From positions 1 to 5,559 of the forward strand of contig CAZPWQ010000180.1 of the NCBI GenBank assembly GCA_964590495.1: a DNA stretch of 5,559 nt. The letters are read 5' to 3'. This DNA is from CAZPWQ01 sp964590495. Its GTDB lineage: Bacteria; Bacteroidota; Rhodothermia; Balneolales; Balneolaceae. The notes under the pieces are model-generated. The model had not been told where the DNA came from, ran no database searches, and saw only the letters and a list, made by a program, of their open reading frames with translations. Below are positions 1-5,537 of the stretch, piece by piece. Numbering within the stretch: the first letter of the stretch is position 1; the number at the start of each line of letters is the position of its first letter. Made by a program: the position numbers and the translations under genes.

Positions 1-111
1 TGTACAGAAAAGCACTCCGTATATCCCGACTGCCATTATTATAATAAGATAGTTTAATAAAATTTTGGGATTAAATCCGAAAAAGTCCGGTAAAGGTGTA
101 AACCTCCTCCA
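1..111. other. Non-genic left edge with a hydrophobic open frame on the minus strand
   Basis: No gene can be supported here. On the minus strand, directly after the caspase-remnant stop codon (TGA at 114-112), the same frame stays open to the window edge. It encodes a membrane-helix-like stretch (ILLNYLIIIMAVGIYGVLFC) at about 63-4. A purine-rich GGAGGAGG lies on the minus strand at 110-103, but no ATG, GTG or TTG follows at normal spacing in this frame. The first in-frame ATG is at 36-34, inside the hydrophobic run. It could be the start of a downstream minus-strand membrane gene that leaves the window, or chance coding of AT-rich DNA. Confidence 0.25.
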
Positions 112-525
112 TCACTCATTCACCACCCCGATCGGAAAATCCTGTCCCCTCGACCATGACCGCGGGTATTGAACCATTCCTTTATACTGCTCGGTCAGTT
201 CCGGAACGGCATCGTTCAGGAAAGCTTCCAGTTTTTTGACCGTCACTTTTTTGTCGCGGATATAGGTTACCTTGACTTCACCGAAGATATCACCGGCTTT
301 GCTTTGGACCTCTTCTACCAGAGCCGAAGCATCGGCCGTGGCATAATTCAGGTTATAGCTTGAATTTTGGTATCTGTCGATGCCGACGGCCAGAATATGG
401 AGATTAGAAGTGGCTGTTTGTCCCTGGTAATCAGCAAATATTTGATCCGGCGCCGATATGTTTCTCCAGCCCAGGTAGCGGCCGCCGTCAAAGGTTTTGC
501 CAAAAAATACAAAACCATACGCCAT
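112..525 (-). pseudogene. Caspase-like (peptidase C14 family) remnant lacking its catalytic core
   Basis: The 137-residue frame starts a caspase fold at about residue 42. NLHILAVGIDRYQNS is the first beta strand and loop, followed by YNLNYATADASALVEEV and a strand ending in VTYIRDKKVT at about 95. In the family about 100-150 residues should follow, with the SGHG histidine and the D-[AST]-C cysteine motifs. Instead the protein goes straight to LEAFLNDAVPELTEQYKG and ends in QYPRSWSRGQDFPIGVV, which I recognise as the C-terminal tail of bacteroidetal caspase-like proteins (from memory). The only histidine, in NLHILAVGI, belongs to the first strand, and there is no cysteine at all, so it cannot be an active cysteine peptidase. 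The upstream part is also missing: the minus frame closes at 555-553 and the ATG at 525-523 has no Shine-Dalgarno. I infer a pseudogene with an in-frame internal deletion. A small inactive regulator is less likely. Confidence 0.7.
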
Positions 526-537
526 GGAGAAACCCGT

Positions 538-1413
538 GTGGATTTCAGCCGGTCATTTGATCATCGTATTAATGCAAGAGAATATCGTCGTTTCCGAAAG
601 AGTCGTATCAGTGATTATCAATGGAACATTGCCCGGGGCCGGTTTCCCATTGTCAGTGATACCATACCCGATTTCACACCGGAAATTGAACAAATGGGTT
701 GGGCAATCGCCGATATTATTGCCGAAGACGGACTTGTGGAAAATTATAGCCTTCAGAAGTACCTGAATTACGTAGCACTTGTTCTAGCCGAAAATTCACA
801 TCGCTACGAGATCCCGGTACAGGTTCATATTCTTGATACGGATGATGTGGTAGGCTATGCTATTCCCAACGGCATCATTTTCGTCTCGAAAGGAGCGCTT
901 ATGCTAATGGAGACGGAAGCGGAAGTCGCCTTTTTCCTGGCCCACGAACTGGCCCATATAACATTGCAACACGGGCTGAAGGAAACCCGTCAGCGCAAAG
1001 TGAAGATTGATTCAGACCGAATTTTTAATGAACTGGAAGAAGGCCTGGATTATGATGAACAGGCTGATGATAAATATGTGAAGATCAGCCGGGAGTTGAC
1101 GCAATGGACCGATCAGGTATATGAATATATTATTAAAGACAAGCTGGAAGCCTACAAACATGAAGCTGATTTCTGGGGAATGGTATACATGTATCGAGCG
1201 GGATACAATTCTCAGGCTGCCAATGATCTATTACAGCGTTTTAAAAGTGATGCAGGAGATTTTATATCGCAAATCGGAGAACTCAAATGGCAGGGCACTG
1301 CTTTGAGTGAGCGTATTTCCCATTGCCGGAATACCCTTGGAATGATGACTGCTTATCCGCAACTCAATGACGATTTCAGAACTGAGTACAAGAATATGAT
1401 CGAAGGGTTATAA
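538..1413 (+). CDS. M48 family zinc metallopeptidase, apparently 5'-truncated
   Basis: The product is a gluzincin peptidase of the M48 (Ste24/HtpX/BepA-like) family. From the GTG at 538 (291 residues) the HExxH motif is HELAH at 136-140, with two zinc histidines and the catalytic Glu137. The third ligand is Glu209 in KHEADFWG, followed by the family's RAGY segment. A typical lead-in precedes the motif: DFTPEIEQMGWAIADIIAEDG, then HILDTDDVVGYAIPNGIIFVSKGAL. The catalytic domain is complete, but no signal peptide or membrane anchor is visible, although relatives are normally exported. Upstream, the frame stays open to a TTG at 367 (ATG at 397), but that stretch is antisense to the caspase remnant, Arg/Lys-rich and not M48-like, so I treat it as a shadow. 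GTG 538 has GGAGA at 526-530 at workable spacing. The original N-terminus was probably lost at the junction; the gene may be a pseudogene, or the product may stay in the cytoplasm. Confidence 0.82.
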   Translation: MDFSRSFDHRINAREYRRFRKSRISDYQWNIARGRFPIVSDTIPDFTPEIEQMGWAIADIIAEDGLVENYSLQKYLNYVALVLAENSHRYEIPVQVHILDTDDVVGYAIPNGIIFVSKGALMLMETEAEVAFFLAHELAHITLQHGLKETRQRKVKIDSDRIFNELEEGLDYDEQADDKYVKISRELTQWTDQVYEYIIKDKLEAYKHEADFWGMVYMYRAGYNSQAANDLLQRFKSDAGDFISQIGELKWQGTALSERISHCRNTLGMMTAYPQLNDDFRTEYKNMIEGL

Positions 1414-1427
1414 ATAAAAGGGTTATA
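1403..1427. repeat. 10-bp direct repeat across the M48 stop codon
   Basis: AAGGGTTATA occurs at 1403-1412 and again at 1418-1427, a period of 15 bases, so the M48 stop TAA (1411-1413) is followed five codons later by a second in-frame stop (TAG, 1426-1428). It looks like a small tandem slippage duplication at the gene end with no coding effect. Confidence 0.5.
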
Positions 1428-1507
1428 GCAGTAAACAGCTATATGGCATTGAGATAGTAAGTTATGAGATATGGTTCTTTGGTCAAATGCATTAGTTTTT
1501 GGTGAGA

Positions 1508-1544
1508 AATGCGGGCTAATCAACCGAAATGGCATACCCGCATT
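1508..1544. terminator. Inverted repeat between convergent genes, possible terminator
   Basis: AATGCGGG (1508-1515) pairs perfectly with CCCGCATT (1537-1544) around a 21-base loop. It sits in the 159-base gap between the converging M48 and transglutaminase-like genes, where a bidirectional terminator is expected. Neither side has a proper T-run: the plus side continues CAAAATTT and the minus side TCTCACC. Its role as an intrinsic terminator is therefore uncertain. The rest of the gap (1414-1572) shows nothing coding. Confidence 0.35.
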
Positions 1545-1572
1545 CAAAATTTAAGATTATCCGTCAGATTAT

Positions 1573-3036
1573 TTACTCTACAATTTCCGGTTCCTGCCCT
1601 CTGTATTGTGGCATAGTCATCCCGATATTTGCATTCACATAGGTCGGATCTGCAATCGTATATTTTTCCCCTTTGGCCATTACAAAATCTCCTTCAGGTG
1701 GATTTGAAAATTTTACGGCCGCAGCCAGGTGCCCCGGATATCGTATTCCTACAACATCAAGTCCGGTTAGTTCTTTAACCAGCATTGAAAACAAAATAGA
1801 TCGGTCCTCACAATCGGAATAGGGATAGAAAAGCGTTTCTTCCGGCAGCAGGTATTTTTCATGACCGAATTGCTCCTGGTCAGTTTGATAGCTGAAAGCA
1901 GTTTGCACGAAACGGAGCAGTATATTGACGGACTCTGTCTCACTTTTACCTTTTATAACAGGGGCCAATGAACTGAGGAGAGTAGATTTAGCTTCGGGTG
2001 AAATGGAAGCACTGAAATATATATCCAGGTCGGTAACGGGGTAGAGCTCATAGAAAGCAACAACATTTCTGTTTACCTGTACCGGGATCTCATATTGTTC
2101 ATTGTTATATTTAAATGCCAGGTTTTTTTCAATCAGGCTTTTATTGATCCTGGGATGAGAATCAATATTCAAATCCATCTTTTTATTTGCTTCCGGATAC
2201 GTGCCGTCGTAGGTAAAAATAGAAGAGGGTGTAGCCGAGGTATTGTCCAGCTTCACAGCATAATGTGTAAGCCCGTCAATCCTGAAAAATTTGGTGTTGA
2301 AAAGCTGATTATCGGCAGGCAACAAAAGGTAAACGTAATCTTGATCGTAACCGACTTTAGCCTGGTAGCCCGCTTTCGTCATCATAAACCAGGTAAAGAG
2401 AACACTCTCATTGGCATTTCTTCCATAAATATCCTTCCCCATTCGATACAGAAATGACGCATAACCCCAATCGTTCAGGGTCAACCGGTTTTTCAATTCG
2501 AGACTTTGTTCGAGTATGGGTTCATAATTTGCAGAACCCAATGTTCCCCAGAAATTACTGATACTCTTTTTATCTATTTTAGAACCCATTTCAATATTAA
2601 ATTCCTCAGGATAGGAGTAGGGAACAGCCAGCGTATAAAAATCAATCTTTGATTTCTTATATCCTTCAACCGTTGCAGGGGATTCGGGTATTTCAATCGG
2701 CCGCTGAGAGTCGAAATCGATGTTGAAATCAGGGATTGAAACATCTTCAACAACCGGTTCATGATCGGGTCTGTTCTCCCGAACCGTCGGTTTTTCCACT
2801 TCCGGGATATCCACAGGTTTGGGTTCCTCATAAAAATCTTTTGCCTTTATAGCGTTTATCGCCTTCCATGTATCGTCAAGCATCTTCATAAATTCCTTAT
2901 CCCTGGCATCCCTGAAATCCTGGAATTCCTGCTTCTGCTTTTCCTTCCATTCGTCAAATGTATCCTGGGCCAGAGCCGTACCTTCCCCCAAGCTGACGAA
3001 TGTGAATATTAATATCAAACCAATATATTTTTTCAT
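1573..3036 (-). CDS. Secreted transglutaminase-like (papain-fold) protein with an N-terminal coiled segment
   Basis: I start this 487-residue protein at the ATG at 3036-3034 rather than the in-frame ATG at 3060, because it gives a normal signal peptide: MKKYIGLILIFTFVSL, then a TALA-Q cleavage site at about residue 24. Neither start has a strong ribosome site. The mature protein opens with a charged, probably helical segment (WKEKQKQEFQDFRDARDKEF, about 30-49), then a Pro/Glu-rich linker to about 122, a long unassigned middle region, and a C-terminal transglutaminase-like domain. The probable triad is Cys409 in YSDCEDRS, His436 in YPGHLAAAV and Asp463 in TIADPTYVN, in the usual C-H-D order, so it is probably active. 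In this superfamily such proteins act as peptidases or cross-link/deamidate proteins; the substrate is unknown. It is divergent from the LPP20 pair, and the absence of a lipobox suggests a soluble periplasmic or secreted product. Confidence 0.82.
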   Translation of the reverse strand: MKKYIGLILIFTFVSLGEGTALAQDTFDEWKEKQKQEFQDFRDARDKEFMKMLDDTWKAINAIKAKDFYEEPKPVDIPEVEKPTVRENRPDHEPVVEDVSIPDFNIDFDSQRPIEIPESPATVEGYKKSKIDFYTLAVPYSYPEEFNIEMGSKIDKKSISNFWGTLGSANYEPILEQSLELKNRLTLNDWGYASFLYRMGKDIYGRNANESVLFTWFMMTKAGYQAKVGYDQDYVYLLLPADNQLFNTKFFRIDGLTHYAVKLDNTSATPSSIFTYDGTYPEANKKMDLNIDSHPRINKSLIEKNLAFKYNNEQYEIPVQVNRNVVAFYELYPVTDLDIYFSASISPEAKSTLLSSLAPVIKGKSETESVNILLRFVQTAFSYQTDQEQFGHEKYLLPEETLFYPYSDCEDRSILFSMLVKELTGLDVVGIRYPGHLAAAVKFSNPPEGDFVMAKGEKYTIADPTYVNANIGMTMPQYRGQEPEIVE

Positions 3037-3161
3037 AGTGTATCCATTTAGCAGCCACATTCCGATGCCATGATAACTTATGGGCGGTCATCCAATACTA
3101 AAATCAGGATTCATCATAGAACCGCTCTGGCTTCAATTGAGCTCTTCCCTACCTTATTCAA

Positions 3162-3186
3162 ATCTTAAGGTATTTCTTCTTAAGAT
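3162..3186. repeat. Inverted repeat ATCTTAAG / CTTAAGAT
   Basis: ATCTTAAG (3162-3169) and CTTAAGAT (3179-3186) form an 8-bp perfect inverted repeat around the 9-base spacer GTATTTCTT. Each arm also contains the palindrome CTTAAG, so the element is two copies of one short palindrome. This layout fits a regulator binding site in the divergent promoter region, or a weak hairpin in a leader transcript. It has no T-run typical of a terminator. Confidence 0.4.
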
Positions 3187-3231
3187 ATTTGTTATAAAAC
3201 AAGGGATATATTATAAAAAATTTAGAAAACC

Positions 3232-3245
3232 TGCATAATTATGCA
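3232..3245. promoter_or_regulatory. 14-bp perfect palindrome, candidate operator
   Basis: TGCATAATTATGCA at 3232-3245 is its own reverse complement. It lies between the two divergent genes, where a dimeric transcription regulator could control either or both. No regulator gene is present in the window. AT-rich DNA produces such palindromes by chance more often than mixed DNA, so the role is inferred. Confidence 0.4.
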
Positions 3246-3295
3246 TTTGTTTTTTAATATATAAGATAATGAAAGTAATGGCTTTAAAAATTTAG

Positions 3296-3324
3296 TTGTT
3301 TTTTTTATTGCCTGATATTATTAT
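3296..3324 (+). promoter_or_regulatory. Candidate sigma70-type promoter for the LPP20 genes
   Basis: TTGTTT (3296-3301) and TATTAT (3319-3324) are separated by exactly 17 bases, as in a -35/-10 pair. Transcription would start near 3331, giving a leader of about 30 bases that contains the ribosome site GGGGA (3350-3354), five bases before the ATG at 3360. A second AT-rich match, TTGTTA (3189-3194) with TATAAA (3212-3217) at 17-base spacing, is farther away and would read through the 14-bp palindrome. Confidence 0.4.
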
Positions 3325-3359
3325 GGACAATCACTCAAGGATAAATAACGGGGATTTTT

Positions 3360-3929
3360 ATGAAAGGGATAACACTAATACTAGGATCAATAGGTTTCTT
3401 AATGGTAATAATTGCGGCGTGCAGTCCGCAACCGGCCAGACAAATGCAACAGGAAATTGAGGAAATGCCACAATGGTATAACAATCCGCCACAAGATAAT
3501 GACGAATTTTTATATTCAGCCTCATCATCCGTCTCTTCCAGAAGAGATGTTGCCCGGAGTAAAGCCGAACTCGATGCCAAAACCGGTTTGGCTCAAAAAT
3601 TAGGCGAGAAAATCGAGGCGCTTGAAAAACTGTATATAGAGGAGATTGGAAGCGGTGAAAATACCAATACCCACGAAAGTTTTACTACAGCACAAAAATC
3701 AATTACCGGTGAAACGTTAAGTGGAGTAAGTATCGAAGAGCTGCACTTCACTACTACACATGATAACCGATATGAGTGCTTTGCACTGGTTAAATATCCG
3801 GTTGGTGATGCCAGGAGCTCTTTGGAAAATGCACTTTCAAGGGATGAGGAACTTTATGTAAAATTCAAAGAATCCAAAGCGTTTGAAGAATTGCAAAATG
3901 ACCTTAGCCGAATTGGCAGAGACCAGTAA
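3360..3929 (+). CDS. LPP20 family lipoprotein
   Basis: This 189-residue lipoprotein is complete. The N-terminus is a classic lipoprotein signal, with a hydrophobic stretch from residue 4 and the lipobox IAAC with Cys21 as the lipid-modified residue. Ser22 follows, consistent with outer-membrane sorting in systems that use an Asp retention signal. MPQWYNNPP (36-44) is the W-Y/F-x-N-P-P entry typical of LPP20-type domains. It is followed by FLYSASSSVSS, a helix with DVARSKAELDAKTGLAQKL (63-81), a polar middle with GVSIEELHF, and the closing strand YECFALVKYPVGDAR (138-151). A charged helical tail follows. The family's biochemical role is unknown; these are surface or periplasmic envelope lipoproteins. 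GGGGA five bases before the ATG supports the start. The 3' end overlaps the next gene, and a strong terminator hairpin lies 30 bases after the stop. Confidence 0.87.
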   Translation: MKGITLILGSIGFLMVIIAACSPQPARQMQQEIEEMPQWYNNPPQDNDEFLYSASSSVSSRRDVARSKAELDAKTGLAQKLGEKIEALEKLYIEEIGSGENTNTHESFTTAQKSITGETLSGVSIEELHFTTTHDNRYECFALVKYPVGDARSSLENALSRDEELYVKFKESKAFEELQNDLSRIGRDQ

Positions 3930-4674
3930 GCTATTCAGTATTTGCATTCTATTATTATTAGTGCTCTGTGGCATTTCTAATGCCCAGAGCACTTTTTCTT
4001 CCCAAAAAGATACAGTAACAAAACCATCCGGATACCTGATCCCACACGGAACACCGGTACATGGCTTCGGAGTTACTTCTCTGTCCAGCTATTATCCTGA
4101 TTCCTCTTTTATTGAAGCACACCGGTTGGCAGTGGAAGATTTAAAAGCGAACCTGCTTACCTCCATCTATCTTGAAAGTTTTGGGACCAACACACTTAAT
4201 ACCAGTTATGAATTTGCAATCAGGGAAACCATAGACCGGCAAAGTGTAGTAAAGATCGATTCGCTGAGTAAAGACGGGAAAGCCTATTTTTTTGTTACTG
4301 TTGATTCTCTGAATGCAGCTTCCACAAATGATCGCTCCCGCCCGAACTATTCTAATTTGAAATGGACAACTGATATTTTTAATCCCACTGAATCCGACGG
4401 ATACTGGATCGCCGCAGGAAATGCAAAAATGTCTGAATTTAATCCTTATAAATCTTGGGCCAGATCCAAATTAGATGCTTTAAGTTCACTGGCCCGGCTC
4501 TTGCAAACCAAAATACAAAGCAGTTTCAGTGTTCAGGATTATTCTGCAAAAAAAGTTTCGTACATTACAACCAAGGTTATTTTTCAACAGGTTATGGTTC
4601 TTGAACGCCGGCTTAAAAATGACAGGTGCTATACCTTAATTGCCGTTCATAAACGAAATATTACCCGGTTATAA
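3898..4674 (+). CDS. Exported LPP20-like protein, probably two-domain
   Basis: I choose the ATG at 3898 (258 residues), which overlaps the preceding lipoprotein gene by 32 bases; a TTG at 3883 is an alternative that adds MKNCK. The N-terminus has a hydrophobic core (LFSICILLLLVLCGI) and a type I cleavage site SNA-Q near residues 27-30. The Cys in LVLC is not a good lipobox because Leu stands before it, so the product is probably soluble in the periplasm. Two halves look alike: GFGVTS with the helix EAHRLAVEDLKANLLTSI (about 56-90), and YWIAAGNAKMS with SWARSKLDALSSLARLLQTK (about 169-205), the latter ending in RCYTLIAVHK. Both follow the LPP20 pattern of a short strand, an Ala-rich helix and a closing strand, so I infer a duplicated LPP20-type fold; similarity to the family is weak. 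The overlap implies translational coupling with the upstream gene. A terminator hairpin lies inside its signal-peptide codons. Confidence 0.75.
   Translation: MTLAELAETSKLFSICILLLLVLCGISNAQSTFSSQKDTVTKPSGYLIPHGTPVHGFGVTSLSSYYPDSSFIEAHRLAVEDLKANLLTSIYLESFGTNTLNTSYEFAIRETIDRQSVVKIDSLSKDGKAYFFVTVDSLNAASTNDRSRPNYSNLKWTTDIFNPTESDGYWIAAGNAKMSEFNPYKSWARSKLDALSSLARLLQTKIQSSFSVQDYSAKKVSYITTKVIFQQVMVLERRLKNDRCYTLIAVHKRNITRL
3960..4000 (+). terminator. Strong intrinsic-terminator hairpin inside the second LPP20-like gene
   Basis: AGTGCTCTG (3960-3968) pairs with CAGAGCACT (3985-3993), and the inner GGCAT (3970-3974) pairs with ATGCC (3980-3984). Only T3969 is bulged and the loop is TTCTA, giving a 14-bp stem. 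TTTTTCTT follows at 3993-4000. It starts 30 bases after the stop codon of the LPP20 lipoprotein gene, the expected place for that gene's terminator. The same bases also encode about V-L-C-G-I-S-N-A-Q-S-T of the next protein's signal peptide. It may terminate part of the transcription and so limit expression of the second gene. Confidence 0.75.
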
Positions 4675-4677
4675 CCG
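4666..4677. repeat. 12-bp perfect palindrome over the stop codon of the second LPP20-like gene
   Basis: CGGTTATAACCG reads the same on both strands and contains the TAA stop (4672-4674). It has no loop, so it is not a terminator hairpin. It may be chance or a protein-binding site at the end of the operon. Confidence 0.35.
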
Positions 4678-4717
4678 AGATTACTCATCACGAATCATCC
4701 TGCCTATCCGCACAAAT

Positions 4718-4735
4718 CCCCGACCGTTCACGGGG
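4718..4735. terminator. Short GC stem between convergent genes, weak terminator candidate
   Basis: CCCCG (4718-4722) pairs with CGGGG (4731-4735) around an 8-base loop that covers the NYN gene stop codon (TGA, 4730-4728). On the minus strand it is followed by ATTTGTG, not a true T-run. The 53-base gap between the two convergent genes holds nothing else that I can identify. Confidence 0.2.
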
Positions 4736-5537
4736 CAGACACCAGAATGATATCTTCGGCAATCAAACCCTTCTCATTTTCAACCAGATCAAATTCAAAG
4801 ATGAGATCGCGGCTGGGGAGAAAACTGGTGTCGAATTTATCCTCGAACTGTGAAATATGGGCAAACACCGTTTTATACGGAGACTCCGTAAACCGTGAAT
4901 CGGTTATCCACAGGTTTTCATTCATACCTATCAGATACCGGAGAAAACCGTACCCGTCGTTATGGGAAAAATCATAGCATACTCCGCGGACACGGGAGCC
5001 TACCTTGCCCCACTCATAAGGAGATTCGATAGGCAACAGGCCGGGAATCAAATATCCCGAAATATACATATCGACCGCTTTCTTCAGGTTTGAAGTGACA
5101 TTGTCGAAGCCTACCATTTCCACACGGCAGCCTTTACTCTGGCACGCATTTATTACACTTACATAACTGCCGTTGTTGGTTAACAAAACTACCTTGTCCA
5201 GATGATCCGCCTGAATAACCATCTCTACAGCCATATCCATATCGACAGTCGATTTGGTAATGATCTCATCGGTCTCCTGATCTTTATAATACTGAACAGG
5301 CTTTTCAACTACTTTATATTCGAAGTCACGAAGTACTTCGCTGAAACGGGTGGTTTTGTTTTTGTAGGATTGATCTTCTTTGGCCCTGCGTTCATCATAG
5401 GCAAGATAAACGTTCATTCGCGAGGGACGTGATCCGTCCCGGCACGCAAATTTTCGAAGAACATCATATCTGAGACCAAAGCCGCCATTCATGGTTACAT
5501 TGACAGCATCAACGTAAATACCAACTTTATCAGACAT
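4728..5537 (-). CDS. NYN-domain (PIN-like, LabA/DUF88-type) protein with a C-terminal cold-shock-like domain
   Basis: The N-terminal half (about 5-160 of 269 residues) is a NYN domain, a PIN-like fold that in active members is a metal-dependent ribonuclease. GIYVDAVNV gives Asp10 and Asn13, and STVDMDMAVEMV gives Asp99 and Glu105. The strand KVVLLTNNGSYVSVINAC is where relatives carry [ST]GDxDF; here the two acids are Asn122 and Ser124, so the metal site looks incomplete. SKGCRVEMVGF and the LKKAVDMYISGYL helix finish the fold. The C-terminal part (about 182-266) resembles a cold-shock/OB domain: GVCYDFSHNDGYGFLRYL is RNP1-like, TVFAHISQF RNP2-like, and a LPSRDLIFEFDL strand follows. RNA binding is therefore likely, but nuclease activity is doubtful. 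No signal peptide is present, so it acts in the cytoplasm. No Shine-Dalgarno precedes the ATG. It converges with the LPP20 pair and is probably functionally separate. Confidence 0.85.
   Translation of the reverse strand: MSDKVGIYVDAVNVTMNGGFGLRYDVLRKFACRDGSRPSRMNVYLAYDERRAKEDQSYKNKTTRFSEVLRDFEYKVVEKPVQYYKDQETDEIITKSTVDMDMAVEMVIQADHLDKVVLLTNNGSYVSVINACQSKGCRVEMVGFDNVTSNLKKAVDMYISGYLIPGLLPIESPYEWGKVGSRVRGVCYDFSHNDGYGFLRYLIGMNENLWITDSRFTESPYKTVFAHISQFEDKFDTSFLPSRDLIFEFDLVENEKGLIAEDIILVSAP

Larger units (their letters stand above)
3037..3359. promoter_or_regulatory. AT-rich divergent intergenic region
   Basis: This 323-base spacer separates the starts of the transglutaminase-like gene (minus) and the LPP20 gene (plus), so promoters for both must lie here. 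It is strongly AT-rich from about 3160 to 3345. I see an 8-bp inverted repeat (3162-3186), a 14-bp palindrome (3232-3245) and a plausible plus-strand promoter (3296-3324). I found no copy of the Bacteroidetes TAnnTTTG -7 element on either strand and no convincing minus-strand promoter. No small ORF stands out. Confidence 0.6.

Noticed and set aside
367..537. Plus-strand extension of the M48 frame back to TTG 367
   Set aside because: It is antisense, in codon register, to recognisable caspase sequence, is rich in Arg/Lys and resembles no M48 N-terminus. The caspase strand reads better as protein.
497..766. Plus-strand 89-residue frame with a hydrophobic start (MEKPVWISAGHLIIVLM)
   Set aside because: I considered it as a lost M48 signal peptide in a shifted frame. 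It overlaps sequence that already reads as M48-like in the main frame, and no frameshift point is evident.
1353..1547. Minus-strand 64-residue frame across the M48 end
   Set aside because: It mostly covers the M48 end and the convergent spacer, has no recognisable motif or ribosome site, and composition fits chance.
2095..3012. Open frames within the transglutaminase-like gene on both strands (2095-2457 and 2761-3012 plus, 2574-2831 minus)
   Set aside because: They are shadows of a clear gene with signal peptide and Cys-His-Asp motifs.
3061..3359. Bacteroidetes-type -7/-33 promoter
   Set aside because: No TAnnTTTG match was found on either strand; only sigma70-like AT-rich pairs were seen.
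3943..3972. Lipobox (LVLC) in the second LPP20-like protein
   Set aside because: The residue before Cys is Leu, not Gly, Ala or Ser, and a good SNA-Q type I site follows directly.
4747..5432. Plus-strand frames opposite the NYN gene
   Set aside because: They are antisense to a well-supported NYN plus cold-shock-like coding sequence and show no motifs of their own.
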